From Knufia peltigerae (taxonomy: Eukaryota > Ascomycota > Eurotiomycetes > Chaetothyriales > Trichomeriaceae): DNA of 64,000 nucleotides. A program made the translations under genes and the position numbers. Shown piece by piece: positions 33,620 to 43,314 of this stretch. Location of the stretch: NCBI GenBank assembly GCA_030247855.1, contig JAPDRN010000070.1, forward strand, positions 79,485 through 143,484, in the 5' to 3' direction. A model generated the notes under the pieces. It saw only the letters and a program-made list of their open reading frames with translations. It was not told where the DNA came from and searched no databases. How positions within the stretch are numbered: position 1 is the first letter of the stretch; every line of letters starts with the position of its first letter.

Positions 33620-33689
33620 TGCTGATTCTCCTGACCCGAACGTTCTTTGCGGGTAACGCGGTTTACTTCAGTGTGGTACGCAAACACAC

Positions 33690-33710
33690 GGGGCCGCAAA
33701 CAGCGGCCCC
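33690..33710 (-). promoter_or_regulatory. intercistronic hairpin between acpP and fabF
   Basis: GGGGCCGC-AAACA-GCGGCCCC is a perfect eight-base stem without a strong T run. It lies just after acpP, whose mRNA is usually in excess, and may stabilise it or reduce read-through into fabF. Confidence 0.6.
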
Positions 33711-33764
33711 ATGGGGTGTCGTGCGCGCCGAGCTCAACGCCCGCGCGCGCACTGACGTCCTGCA

Positions 33765-34004
33765 TCAGGCCTTGACGTGGGCCGTGATGTAGGTGATCGC
33801 AGCCTGCACGGTGCTGATCTTCTCGGCCTCTTCGTCCGGGATCTCGCACTCGAATTCTTCTTCCAGCGCCATCACCAGCTCGACGGTGTCCAGCGAGTCA
33901 GCGCCCAGGTCATCGACGAACGATGCGCTGTTGGTGACTTCTTCTTCCTTGACGCCAAGCTGTTCGATGACGATTTTCTTGACGCGTTCTTCGATGGTGC
34001 TCAT
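33765..34004 (-). CDS. acpP: acyl carrier protein
   Basis: The 79-residue acidic four-helix protein carries acyl chains on a phosphopantetheine arm at Ser37 in DLGADSLDTVELVMALEEEF. Start at 34004 (MSTIEERVKK) is the family start; the longer open frame is upstream leader. It is flanked by fabG and fabF as usual. Confidence 0.97.
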   Translation of the reverse strand: MSTIEERVKKIVIEQLGVKEEEVTNSASFVDDLGADSLDTVELVMALEEEFECEIPDEEAEKISTVQAAITYITAHVKA

Positions 34005-34156
34005 GGGATATCGCTCCAGATGGAGTAGTGGTTCAAAAGTGGTCGCCATCAAAGGCGATGGCCGTGGGATAGTGTAGTGGAAACCGGCGCGACCTTGCAT
34101 TGCAGCAAAAATCCTCGCAGATCAACCACTTGCGGCGCGATCCCTGCGCCCCTTGC

Positions 34157-34900
34157 TTACGGCATGTACATGCCGCCGTTCACATGGAGAGTTTCGCCGG
34201 TGATGTAGCCGGCAGCCGGGCTGGCCAGGAAGGCCACCGCATGGGCGATGTCCTCCGGCGAACCCAGGCGTTCGAGGGCGATTTCGCCGATCAGCGCGGT
34301 ACGCGCTTCTTCCGGCAGCGCCTTGGTCATGTCGGTGTCGATGAAGCCCGGCGCGACCACGTTGACGGTGACGCCGCGCGAGCCGATTTCCTTGGCCAGC
34401 GACTTGGAGAAACCGATGATGCCGGCCTTGGCGGCGGCATAGTTGGCCTGGCCGGCGTTGCCGGTCACGCCCACCACCGAGGCGATGTTGATGATGCGGC
34501 CCTTGCGTGCCTTCATCATGCCGCGCATGACGGCCTTGCTGGTGCGGAACACGCTGGTCAGGTTGGTGTCGATGATCGACGCCCAATCGTCTTCCTTCAT
34601 GCGCATCAGCAGGTTGTCGCGGGTGATGCCGGCGTTGTTGACCAGGATCGAGATCGGGCCGAATTCCTTGGCGATACCGTCAAGCACGGCGTCGAGCGCG
34701 GCAGCGTCGGTGACGTTCAGCGCGCGGCCGTGACCACCGTGGGCGGCCAGGCGCTCGCCGATCGCAGCGGCGCCGGAATCGGTGGTGGCGGTGCCGATGA
34801 CGGTGGCGCCCTGGGCGGCCAGCAGATCGGCGATGGCGGCACCAATGCCACGGCTGGCACCGGTGACCAGTGCGATTTCACCCTGCAGGGGCTTGCTCAT
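34157..34900 (-). CDS. fabG: 3-oxoacyl-ACP reductase
   Basis: The 247-residue SDR enzyme reduces 3-oxoacyl-ACP with NADPH. The cofactor motif GASRGIGAAIADLLA, NNAGITRDNLLMRM, the Ser of NIASVVGVTGN, and YAAAKAGIIGFSKSLAKE (Tyr/Lys pair) are present. CCTGAGGA lies upstream of the ATG at 34900. Confidence 0.96.
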   Translation of the reverse strand: MSKPLQGEIALVTGASRGIGAAIADLLAAQGATVIGTATTDSGAAAIGERLAAHGGHGRALNVTDAAALDAVLDGIAKEFGPISILVNNAGITRDNLLMRMKEDDWASIIDTNLTSVFRTSKAVMRGMMKARKGRIINIASVVGVTGNAGQANYAAAKAGIIGFSKSLAKEIGSRGVTVNVVAPGFIDTDMTKALPEEARTALIGEIALERLGSPEDIAHAVAFLASPAAGYITGETLHVNGGMYMP

Positions 34901-34982
34901 GATGTTTTCCTCAGGCTGGGGCGGCCGCCGCACCCGTGCCGCTTGCAGCGGCCACCGGCACGGTCGGCAGGAACAGGGGCAA

Positions 34983-35927
34983 TCAGGCCGACCACGTCTC
35001 GCGGGCGGTTTCGAAGTCGCCCGGGGTGGCCAGGGAACGGCCGTCGATGGCCTTGTCGATGCGCTTGACCAGGCCGGTCAGCACCTTGCCCGGACCACAC
35101 TCGGCGATCCGGGTGACGCCACGCGCGGCCAAGGCCTGCACGCAGCCGGTCCACTGCACGGGCTGGTACAGCTGCTGCACCAGCGCGGTGCGGATCGCGT
35201 CCACGCCGTCGTGCACCTTGGCGTCGACGTTCTGCACCACCGGCAGCTGCGGCAGCTGCCAGGACAGGCCGGCCATCACTTCAGCCAGACGGTTGGCAGC
35301 TTCGCGCATCAGCGGGGTGTGCGAGGGCACGCTGACGGCCAGCTTGACCGCCTTGCGCACGCCCTTCTCGGCCAGCAGCGCCAGCGCACGGTCGACCGCG
35401 GCAGCGTCGCCGCCGATCACGATCTGGCCCGGCGAGTTGAAGTTGGCCGGAACGACCACCTGGCTGCCGGCGGCTTCCGCGCAGACGTCCAGCACCAGCT
35501 GGTCTTCGGCGCCGAGCACGGCGGCCATCGCGCCGACACCGGCCGGAGCGGCTTCCTGCATCAGCTGGCCGCGCAGGCGCACCAGGTGCGCACCGTCGTG
35601 CAGGCTGAGGGCGCCAGCGGCGACCAGGGCGGTGTACTCGCCCAGGCTGTGGCCGGCCAGAACCGACGGACGCGGACCGCCCACGGCGTTCCAGGCGCGC
35701 CACGCGCCGATGCTGGCGGCCAGCAGGGCCGGCTGGGTGTATTCGGTACGGTTGAGCATTTCCTCCGGGCCACCCTGGGACAATGCCCACAGGTCGACGC
35801 CGGCACCATCGGATGCCTCGGTGAAGGCCTCACGCACCTGCGGGTGCAGTTCGGCCAGCTCGGCCAGCATGCCCACAGACTGCGAGCCCTGACCGGGGAA
35901 GACAAAAGCGAGGGTGGATAGGGTCAC
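34983..35927 (-). CDS. fabD: malonyl-CoA:ACP transacylase
   Basis: The 314-residue enzyme moves malonyl from CoA to ACP. FVFPGQGSQSVGMLAELAEL, the nucleophile elbow LAGHSLGEYTALVAAGALSL, RGQLMQEAAPAGVGAMAAVL and VPSHTPLMREAANRL (catalytic His) match the family. A GTG at 35927 is the only start that gives the canonical N-terminus; nearby ATG readings stop at once. Confidence 0.95.
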   Translation of the reverse strand: MTLSTLAFVFPGQGSQSVGMLAELAELHPQVREAFTEASDGAGVDLWALSQGGPEEMLNRTEYTQPALLAASIGAWRAWNAVGGPRPSVLAGHSLGEYTALVAAGALSLHDGAHLVRLRGQLMQEAAPAGVGAMAAVLGAEDQLVLDVCAEAAGSQVVVPANFNSPGQIVIGGDAAAVDRALALLAEKGVRKAVKLAVSVPSHTPLMREAANRLAEVMAGLSWQLPQLPVVQNVDAKVHDGVDAIRTALVQQLYQPVQWTGCVQALAARGVTRIAECGPGKVLTGLVKRIDKAIDGRSLATPGDFETARETWSA

Positions 35928-36075
35928 GCGGTCATCCGCTTGTTGCAATCGAAGCGGGCCATGATAAGGGGGAACATGCCGTGTCGTCTGTACGTGCGCG
36001 TATGCACGGCGTATGGAACATGGGCGGGGTCGGATCCCTTTTCCTGCGGGAAAGGGCTCTGACCCCTGTCCGCAA

Positions 36076-36858
36076 TCAGCAGAGCAGCTGCAGGATGTCC
36101 AGCTCGCCGTCGGCAAACCAGTCCATGCACAGGCCGACCACCATCAGCAGGCCCAGCGTGGTGGCGCCGTGGGTGATGAAAATGGAGTGGGCCAGCGCAC
36201 GCGCCGAGCGCCCCAGCTTCATGCACACCCGCGCCAGGCGCTGCAGACGGCCACTGACGGCGTGTATGTGCGCACGCACCGGTGCCTGTACCCCGCTCAT
36301 CGCCTCGACCATCATCGTCTGCAGGCTTTCGGGGCGGTCGGCGTAGTACTTGGCAACGCCATAGCCGAACATCAGCCAGTCACGCGCCTGTGCCTCGGCC
36401 AGGTCCATGACTTCCAGGGGATCTTCTTCGAAGTCGATGAATCCGACGTTCTGGCCATCCCAGGTGAGGTTGCGCGGCAGTGGCTGGCCGAAATAGGCGC
36501 CACGCGCGTGCGCTTCGGCAATGGCCTGCATCGCTGCAGCCACGAGGCGATCGCGGCCGGCATCGTTGGCCTCGCGCAGGCAGGTATTGAACGAACTGCC
36601 GTTGTCGCCGATCACCAGCGCGGCATGGCCGCTGCCGATCACCGCGGGAACATTTACCCCCTGCGCCTGCAGTTCCGCCAGCCGGCGGGCCTCGGTTTCG
36701 CGCGCGGCGTCGCCACCGCGGTGGGGCGGCGGGCGCAGGGCGTCGAGATGGAACCGGCGGGCAACAAAATTGAGCAGGCCCAGGGCCACTGCTCGGCTTC
36801 CTTCGCCGTACTGCTTCAGCCAGGCGCGCTGCCCTTCGATGACGATGGGCTCAACCAT
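36076..36858 (-). CDS. kinase-like membrane-associated protein inside the fab cluster
   Basis: The 260-residue protein has the layout of small Kdo/lipopolysaccharide-kinase-like proteins: LKQYGEGSRAVAL, EARRLAELQAQGVNVPAVIG, a catalytic loop AHARGAYFGQPLPRNLTW and the metal motif FIDFEEDPLEVMD. The usual Asp of HxD is not obvious in the loop, so activity is doubtful. The C-terminal 30 residues form a membrane helix (TTLGLLMVVGLCMDWFADG). It lies between fabH and fabD. TAGGAG precedes the ATG. Confidence 0.65.
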   Translation of the reverse strand: MVEPIVIEGQRAWLKQYGEGSRAVALGLLNFVARRFHLDALRPPPHRGGDAARETEARRLAELQAQGVNVPAVIGSGHAALVIGDNGSSFNTCLREANDAGRDRLVAAAMQAIAEAHARGAYFGQPLPRNLTWDGQNVGFIDFEEDPLEVMDLAEAQARDWLMFGYGVAKYYADRPESLQTMMVEAMSGVQAPVRAHIHAVSGRLQRLARVCMKLGRSARALAHSIFITHGATTLGLLMVVGLCMDWFADGELDILQLLC

Positions 36859-36877
36859 GACAGTCTCCTATAACGCA

Positions 36878-36900
36878 TTACGGCCCCAGAGGGGCCGTAA
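36878..36900 (-). promoter_or_regulatory. hairpin between fabH and the kinase-like gene
   Basis: TTACGGCCCC-AGA-GGGGCCGTAA is a perfect ten-base stem. The minus strand has no long T run after it, so partial attenuation or mRNA protection is more likely than full termination. Confidence 0.6.
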
Positions 36901-36931
36901 CGACGGTTTCACGTTGTCGTAACTCGCACTA

Positions 36932-37909
36932 TCAATAGCGCAGCAGTGCCGAACCCCACGTGAAGCCACCACCGAACGCTTCCAGCAGCAACAGCTGGCC
37001 GCGCTCGACCTTGCCGGAACGAACAGCAGCATCCAGTGCCAACGGCACCGAGGCGGACGAGGTATTGCCATGCTTGTCGACGGTGACCACCACCTGGTCC
37101 ATCGACATGTCCAGCCGCTTGGCGGTGGCTTCGATGATGCGCAGATTGGCCTGGTGCGGGATCAGCCAGTCCAGGTCGGACTTGGTCAGGCCATTGGCGT
37201 CCAGGGTTTCGTCCACGACCGAGTCCAGCGCCTTGACGGCGTACTTGAACACGTCGTTGCCCTTCATGTTGATGGTGCCGCCACCGTTGTTGCCTTCACC
37301 GAAACCGACCGAGACGCCGACCGGATTCCACAGCAGCTCTTTCTTGCTGCCATCCGAATGCAGATGGGTGCTGAGGATGCCGGTTTCTTCGTCGGCCTTG
37401 AGCACGACCGCGCCCGCGCCATCGCCGAACAGCACGCAGGTGGTGCGGTCTTCCCAGTCGACGATGCGGGTCAGGGTTTCCGCACCGATCACCAGCACAT
37501 GGCGGGCATCACCGGAACGGATGAATTTGTCAGCCACGCTGAGCGCGAACACGAAGCCCGAACAGGCCGCGTTGACGTCGAAAGCGGGGCAGCCGCTCAC
37601 ACCGAGCTTGGCCTGGATCAGGCACGCGGTGGAGGGAAAGATCAGATCAGGGGTGGTCGTGCCGACCACGATCATGTCGAGCTGCGACGCGTCGATACCG
37701 GCCGCTTTGATCGCACGCAGCGCGGCCTGGTAGCCGAGATCGCTGGTGGTTTCGCCTTCGGCAGCGATGTGCCGTTCACGGATACCGGTGCGCGTCTGGA
37801 TCCACTCGTCCGAGGTCTCGACCATTTTTTCCAGGTCGGCATTGGTCAGGACTTTTTCCGGCAAATAACTACCGGTGCCCGCGATCCTCGAGTAGATCCG
37901 CTTGCTCAT
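36932..37909 (-). CDS. fabH: beta-ketoacyl-ACP synthase III
   Basis: The 325-residue enzyme starts fatty acid synthesis from acyl-CoA and malonyl-ACP. FDVNAACSGFVFALSVADKF (catalytic Cys), WLIPHQANLRIIEATAKRLD (His) and GNTSSASVPLALDAA (Asn) are visible. Two ATGs lie in tandem (37912, 37909); the second has the better distance from AGGAAA. Confidence 0.95.
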   Translation of the reverse strand: MSKRIYSRIAGTGSYLPEKVLTNADLEKMVETSDEWIQTRTGIRERHIAAEGETTSDLGYQAALRAIKAAGIDASQLDMIVVGTTTPDLIFPSTACLIQAKLGVSGCPAFDVNAACSGFVFALSVADKFIRSGDARHVLVIGAETLTRIVDWEDRTTCVLFGDGAGAVVLKADEETGILSTHLHSDGSKKELLWNPVGVSVGFGEGNNGGGTINMKGNDVFKYAVKALDSVVDETLDANGLTKSDLDWLIPHQANLRIIEATAKRLDMSMDQVVVTVDKHGNTSSASVPLALDAAVRSGKVERGQLLLLEAFGGGFTWGSALLRY

Positions 37910-38000
37910 CATGTTTCCTGTTGCACGAGCCGCCGTTCACCGGCGTGCCCGGGAAAGAAGGCGAAGGCCGCTGCCCAGCGGGCAGCGACCTTCCGGCACA

Positions 38001-38195
38001 TCAGTCTTCCTGGACAGCCGAAGACTTGGTCTGGATGACCTTCTTGCCGCGGTAGAAACCGTCAGCAGTGATGTGGTGACGCAGATGCACTTCGCCGGTG
38101 GTCGGGTCGGTCGACAGCTGCTTGGCGCTCAGGGCGTCATGCGAACGACGCTGGCCACGACGGGACGGGGTAACACGGGATTTCTGGACAGCCAT
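38001..38195 (-). CDS. rpmF: 50S ribosomal protein L32
   Basis: The 64-residue basic protein has MAVQKSRVTPSRRGQRRSHD and GEVHLRHHITADGFYRGKKV. It has no zinc cysteines, so it is the Cys-free form. It follows the yceD gene as in most proteobacteria. Confidence 0.95.
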   Translation of the reverse strand: MAVQKSRVTPSRRGQRRSHDALSAKQLSTDPTTGEVHLRHHITADGFYRGKKVIQTKSSAVQED

Positions 38196-38302
38196 GGGAT
38201 TGCTCCAAACTCGGTTCGTTTTGCTTCGTCGTTTCGTCGCACAGGACGCCAGCGTCCAGCACACTTTTCGCTTTCGCCGCAGCCGCCGACGACAACCGGC
38301 TG

Positions 38303-38812
38303 CTATTGTTTTTTCAATGCCGCCAACGCCGCAAACGGGTTGGCCTTTTCAATTTCTTCTTCAGTCGGCGCCCAGTCCTTGTCGACTGCCTCACCGTACG
38401 GTGACAGGGGTACCACCGGTACCGCCAGCACCAGTTCGTCCTCGACCAGGTCCAACGGACGCAGCTGGCCATCTTCCGGCACCAGCAACGGCTCGTATTC
38501 CTCCGGCAAGGACGATTCCTCGTCCTCGTCGCGGATCAGGCCAAGCCTCTGCGTCATCTTCACCGGCAACAGGAAGCGCTGCATGCTGCGCTGACAGGTC
38601 AGCGGCAACGCGGTATCGATGCTGAGTTCCACATAGGATACCCGCAAGATCTCGTCGCGACCGAATTCGAGCGAGTAATTACACTCGCCTTCGGTATCTG
38701 CGACAAGCCCCTGCAGGCGAGTCAATTCAGCCAGGGAGACCTGACCGTCGAAGCGCCTTCGCGCTACGACCATCCGCCAGGCATCCAGCGTTTCGGGTAC
38801 GTTCGCGGACAT
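38303..38812 (-). CDS. yceD: YceD/DUF177 protein
   Basis: The 169-residue protein has the DUF177 pattern: MVVARRRFDGQVSLAELTRL, LPLTCQRSMQRFLLPVKMTQ and LDLVEDELVLAVPVVPL. It is linked to 23S rRNA maturation in other bacteria and is usually paired with rpmF. The start at 38812 gives the normal family length; the longer frame upstream is antisense to maf. Confidence 0.9.
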   Translation of the reverse strand: MSANVPETLDAWRMVVARRRFDGQVSLAELTRLQGLVADTEGECNYSLEFGRDEILRVSYVELSIDTALPLTCQRSMQRFLLPVKMTQRLGLIRDEDEESSLPEEYEPLLVPEDGQLRPLDLVEDELVLAVPVVPLSPYGEAVDKDWAPTEEEIEKANPFAALAALKKQ

Positions 38813-38926
38813 AAGCCGCCGAATATTAAGGATCGGCAGGTCACGTGTCAAATGACTGCCATGAAAGGCTTGCTGTGGCTGGCTGTGCCGGGCCAGACTG
38901 CCGCGCCCCGCCCCCGGAATTCCCGC

Positions 38927-39499
38927 ATGCCTGCCCTGGTCCTGGCCTCCACCTCCCGCTACCGCCGCGACCTGCTGCAACGGCTGGGGTTGCCCTTCGA
39001 CTGCGCACGCCCGGAGGTGGATGAGACCCCGCAAGCCGACGAGGCCCCGCTGGCGCTGGCGGCACGCCTGGCCAGCGCCAAGGCGGCCGATGTGGCCGCC
39101 CGCCACCCCGGCAGCTGGGTGATCGGCTCGGACCAGGTGGCGGACCTGAACGGTCAGCCGCTGGGCAAGCCGGGCACGGTCGAGGTGGCCTGCGCACAGC
39201 TGGCGGCAATGTCCGGGCAGACGGTGCGCTTCCACACCGCCATCAGTCTCACCCGTGACGGAGAATCCTTCACAGCAATGGATCTGACCCAGGTGCGCTT
39301 CCGCGCGCTGCAGGCACCGGAGATCGCCCGCTACGTGGCCATCGAACAACCGCTGGACTGCGCTGGCAGCTTCAAGTGCGAAGCCCTGGGCATCAGCCTG
39401 TTCGACGCCATCGACAATCGCGACCCTACGGCCCTGATCGGGCTGCCGCTGATCGCACTGTGCGGATTGCTGCGCCGGGCCGGATTCGCGGTGCCGTAA
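38927..39499 (+). CDS. maf: Maf-like nucleotide pyrophosphatase
   Basis: The 190-residue protein shows Maf signatures LVLASTSRYRRDLLQRLGLP, GSWVIGSDQVADLNGQPLGK and GSFKCEALGISLFDAI. YceF-type members hydrolyse modified nucleoside triphosphates such as m7GTP. It is divergent from yceD. The ATG at 38927 fits the family N-terminus. Confidence 0.9.
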   Translation: MPALVLASTSRYRRDLLQRLGLPFDCARPEVDETPQADEAPLALAARLASAKAADVAARHPGSWVIGSDQVADLNGQPLGKPGTVEVACAQLAAMSGQTVRFHTAISLTRDGESFTAMDLTQVRFRALQAPEIARYVAIEQPLDCAGSFKCEALGISLFDAIDNRDPTALIGLPLIALCGLLRRAGFAVP

Positions 39500-39527
39500 C
39501 CCGGCCCGCTACATGCGGCACCATGCC

Positions 39528-41369
39528 TCAGCGCTTTTCCACGACGAACGGCTGTTCCTGCCATTGCTCCACGCTGCCATCGCGACCATGCAGACGCAGG
39601 CCCAGCCAGTGCTTTCCCGGTGACAACGTACCCGTATCGAGCGTTGCATCGAAGCCGACAGCCGGATGCTGCGGATCGGTGCTGTCCGCCCAGGCATGGC
39701 GGATATCGAACACCCGCCCGTAGATGGCATCGCCGATCGAACGACCATCCACCAGCACTTCAACCCGCGACAGGCCGACACCTTCCTTGAATGCCCAGCC
39801 CTTGATCGCCAGCGTGCCGCTCACCACGTCGCCGCTGGAGGGGGCGTCCAGCCAGGCCAGTGCGGGGGCTACGCATGGACCCTGCGCGCGCTGCACCGGC
39901 AGGCGGAACAGCAGGAAGCGCTGGAATCCATGATCGTTGCTGACCACGCGCGGTGGCGGCAGCGGCCCAACCTGTTCGCAGATGGCGTGATAGCGGGTGA
40001 GCAGATCGCGGAAGCGCTGATCGCTGGGCGACAGCACCAGCAGCATCGGCACGTCACGCTCGCCCTCATGCACCTGGTTCCATTGCGCCAACTGCGCGGT
40101 ACGGCCGTGCTTGTCGTTGAGTGGATGCGGCAGCACTTCGATGTCACCGCGGCCCAGCTGGAAGCCCAGTTCGGCGCCCACCTTGAAGTTGCCGGCCAGT
40201 ACGCGGCTGCCTTCAGGCATCTGCTGCAGCTCTTCGCGGACCGCAGCAGCCAGCGGCTGCCAGCCGGCGAAGTTGCGCGGGTAGTACTTGTCACCGGCCA
40301 ACTGCTCGCGCAGCGATGACGAGGACGCCATCAGGTAATAGCCAAAGGCCAGCACCATGCCCAGTCCGGCCAGCCACCAGCCGGTACGCCGCAACCAGCG
40401 CGGCCAACCGTTGAGTATCACCGGCACCGCCACCAGCAGGGCCAGGTAGCCCGGCAATGGCCAATGGAAGCTGATGCGCTCGACGTCGGTGAAGAAGCCC
40501 AGTGCGAAGATGCCAAGCGTCGATACACCGCCGACCAGACCGAAATAGCGCCACTGCACGCGCGCACCGCCGCCACTGCGGGTACCCGCCAGCGCCACCT
40601 TCCACATCGCGATGCACAGGATGGGCGTCACCAGCATCGGCTGGATCACCAGGAACCACAGTCCGCGCCACTCGAACGCCCACGGGTGTCGCTCGACCAC
40701 CTGGAACTTCAGACCAGCATCGTGATTGTCGGCATTCCAGGCCAGCAGCGGCAGCCATGCCAGTACGCCAACGGCCAGGGCCACCCAGACGCGTGGATCA
40801 GTCAGCATGCGCCGGCCCTGCGGCAGCGCCAGCAGGGCAACGAAGCCGACGCCGATGACACCGATGAAACGATAGTGGCTGAGCGCGCCGATCAGCAGGC
40901 CCAGCGCCAGCTTCACCGCCGAGGAGGCGTCGACGTTGCGCAGCAGGCGTGCACCGGCGTCCAGGCACAGCACGGCTGCCAGCGCCATCGGCACATCGGG
41001 TACGGCCAGCAGACCCAGCGTGGCCGACAGCGGCATCAGCAGCGTCAAGCTGCCGGCCTGCCAACCCGCAACGTTGCCGAACCAGCGCGCCGCAATGCGC
41101 GATACCAGCAGCGGCAGCAGTGCACCGATAGCCAGGAACGGCAGGCGCAGCGCAAGCACATGCTGGCCGCCAAGCTCCACACCCAACCGGGTCAACCAGG
41201 CCGTCAGCCCCGGCAGATCCGAATAGGCCGCAGCCAGATGCTGGCCTTCCTGCCAATAGAACGCCTCATCGACGAACAACGGCAGGCGCGCGGCCACGAC
41301 CAGCTTGGCCGCTGTGACGAGCGTCCATAACCAGAGAAAAATCGTACGTGCGCGCTGTTCGCCCTGCAT
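39528..41369 (-). CDS. family-39 glycosyltransferase, membrane
   Basis: The 613-residue protein has about ten membrane helices and the PMT/ArnT start LPLFVDEAFYWQEGQHLAAA, where the acidic pair binds the lipid-linked sugar. The C-terminal 100 residues are an extra beta domain (VVSGTLAIKGWAFKEGVGLS; RVEVLVDGRSIGDAIYGRV), like bacterial Ig domains. It may move a sugar to lipid A or a surface polymer. The donor and acceptor are unknown. It is convergent with maf. Confidence 0.82.
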   Translation of the reverse strand: MQGEQRARTIFLWLWTLVTAAKLVVAARLPLFVDEAFYWQEGQHLAAAYSDLPGLTAWLTRLGVELGGQHVLALRLPFLAIGALLPLLVSRIAARWFGNVAGWQAGSLTLLMPLSATLGLLAVPDVPMALAAVLCLDAGARLLRNVDASSAVKLALGLLIGALSHYRFIGVIGVGFVALLALPQGRRMLTDPRVWVALAVGVLAWLPLLAWNADNHDAGLKFQVVERHPWAFEWRGLWFLVIQPMLVTPILCIAMWKVALAGTRSGGGARVQWRYFGLVGGVSTLGIFALGFFTDVERISFHWPLPGYLALLVAVPVILNGWPRWLRRTGWWLAGLGMVLAFGYYLMASSSSLREQLAGDKYYPRNFAGWQPLAAAVREELQQMPEGSRVLAGNFKVGAELGFQLGRGDIEVLPHPLNDKHGRTAQLAQWNQVHEGERDVPMLLVLSPSDQRFRDLLTRYHAICEQVGPLPPPRVVSNDHGFQRFLLFRLPVQRAQGPCVAPALAWLDAPSSGDVVSGTLAIKGWAFKEGVGLSRVEVLVDGRSIGDAIYGRVFDIRHAWADSTDPQHPAVGFDATLDTGTLSPGKHWLGLRLHGRDGSVEQWQEQPFVVEKR

Positions 41370-41413
41370 TGCTCTATGGATAGAATCGACCGGTTACCGA
41401 ACTTGAGACGACC

Positions 41414-41747
41414 ATGACAGCTTCGTCCCCCATGCCCAGCATGCTAACCGATCAACTGCGTCAGTCCCTGCGCAATGCGCAGGACCAGGTCAATGCACTG
41501 GTGCTGGGCAAGGTGCAGGAGGTTCGACTGGCCTTCGTGGCCCTGCTCTCTGGCGGCCATCTGCTGATCGAAGACCTGCCTGGTCTCGGCAAGACCACAT
41601 TGGCCCATGCCTTGGCCAGCAGCCTGGGGCTGAGCTTCCAACGCGTGCAGTTCACCTCCGACCTGCTGCCGGCCGACGTACTGGGCGTATCGGTGTATGA
41701 CGCCGGCAGCCGCCAGTTCCAGTTCCACCCCGGGCCGGTCTTCACCC

Positions 41748-41778
<31 letters not shown>

Positions 41779-41854
41779 GCCGCCGCGCACACAGAGTGCG
41801 CTGCTGGAAGCGATGGCCGAGCAGCAGGTCACCCTCGATGGCCAAACGCATGCC

Positions 41855-41892
<38 letters not shown>

Positions 41893-42367
41893 GGTGGATC
41901 TGTCGGGCACCTTCCCGCTGCCCGATTCGCAGCTCGATCGTTTCCTGCTGCGGCTGGCAATGGGGTACCCCAGCGTGCAGGCGGAACGTGAGCTGCTGCG
42001 CGGCAGTGATCGTCGCGACCTGATCGCCCGCGCAGTGCCCCAGCTGGACGATACCCAGGTGCGTGCATTGCGCGAAGCGGTCGGCCAGGTGCATGTCAGC
42101 GACGCGCTGGTGGACTACGTGCAGGCACTGCTGACCCGCAGCCGCCAGCACGCGGGCGTACGCGTGGGATTGTCACCGCGCGCCGGCCTTGCCCTGCTGC
42201 GCGCAGCCAAGGCACATGCGTTGCTGCTCGGCCGTGGCCACGTGGTGCCCGAAGACGTGCAGACCCTGTTCGTGTCGGTGGCCGGCCATCGTCTGGTAGG
42301 TGAAGCCGAGTCGAGCACGGGGCCGGCGCTGGCACGCGCGATCCTGCAGACTGTCGCGGTCGATTGA
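41414..42367 (+). CDS. MoxR-type AAA+ ATPase
   Basis: The 317-residue AAA+ protein has Walker A (LIEDLPGLGKTTLAHALASS), Walker B (HVLLADEINRAPPRTQSALL), sensor 1 (FVIATQNPVDLSG) and sensor 2 (GLSPRAGLALLRAAKAHALL). MoxR ATPases act with DUF58 and VWA partners in chaperone-like roles. It is coupled to the DUF58 gene. Confidence 0.92.
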
Positions 42368-42369
42368 AG

Positions 42370-43314
42370 ATGGCATCACATGCCCGGCGATTGCTGCAGC
42401 TGGCACGCCCGCGCACGCCGGAGTCGTTGCCGCAGCGGCTGGACCGACGGCGCATCTATGTACTGCCCACCCGCTTCGGCCTGTTTGTGGCCTGCCTGCT
42501 GGTCGCGATGCTGCTGGGCGCGCTGAACTACAACAACAACCCTGCGCTGTTGCTGGCGCTGCTGCTGGCCGCGGCAGCGATCGCCAGCGCCATCGCCGCG
42601 CACCTGCAGCTGTCGGGTGTGCAGATCGACGCGATCTCCGCCGAACCGCTGCCGGCCGGACAACCGCTGCGCCTGCGCGTGGACCTGTCGCTGCGCGACC
42701 CGCGAGCGCGACACGGCCTGCACCTGCAGCTGGGCGACAGCGAGGCGTGGCTCGACCTGCCCGCGCAGGGCCGCGGTGAGGCCGAGCTGGAAGTGCCCAG
42801 CGAACGCCGTGGTTGGCTGGAACTGCCGCGTATCCGCCTGTCCACCACACAACCACTTGGCCTGGTCAGGGCGTGGTCATGGGTGTGGCCGGAAGAACCC
42901 CTGCTGGTCTACCCGCTGGCCGAAGCGAAGGCGTCGCCGTTGCCGCAGCAGGGCAGCGATCCACTGCACACCCGCGCCCACGCCAACGGCGAGGAACTGC
43001 ATCAACTGCGCCCGTATCGCGCTGGAGATCCACCCCGCAGCATTGCCTGGAAACACTCCGCGCGCCGCGACGCGCTGCTGGTACGCGAATACGAGAAGCC
43101 GATAGGCATCGAAGTGGTGCTGGACTGGCGCGCGCTGGCCCCCTTGGGCCAGGAGGCCCGCATCGCGCGGTTGGCACGCTGGGTCGACAGCGCGGAGCGC
43201 GAAGGCCGTCGCTACACGCTACTGCTGCCGATGCACCCGCCGATCGGCCCTGGCCAGGGTGCCAGCCACCACCATCTGTGCCTGCGCGCGCTGGCGTTGC
43301 TTCCCCATGACTGA
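42370..43314 (+). CDS. DUF58 protein
   Basis: The 314-residue protein has two N-terminal membrane helices (VACLLVAMLLGALNYNNNPA; ALLLALLLAAAAIASAIAA). The DUF58 motif is HQLRPYRAGDPPRSIAWKHS. It is the usual partner of MoxR. ATG at 42370 lies just after the MoxR stop; a TTG at 42364 is also possible. It overlaps tgpA by eight bases. Confidence 0.9.
   Translation: MASHARRLLQLARPRTPESLPQRLDRRRIYVLPTRFGLFVACLLVAMLLGALNYNNNPALLLALLLAAAAIASAIAAHLQLSGVQIDAISAEPLPAGQPLRLRVDLSLRDPRARHGLHLQLGDSEAWLDLPAQGRGEAELEVPSERRGWLELPRIRLSTTQPLGLVRAWSWVWPEEPLLVYPLAEAKASPLPQQGSDPLHTRAHANGEELHQLRPYRAGDPPRSIAWKHSARRDALLVREYEKPIGIEVVLDWRALAPLGQEARIARLARWVDSAEREGRRYTLLLPMHPPIGPGQGASHHHLCLRALALLPHD

Noticed and set aside
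30878..33625. Very long plus-strand frame of 915 codons
   Set aside because: It crosses pabB and fabF on the opposite strand. It has no ribosome site or domain and is explained by GC-biased codon positions.
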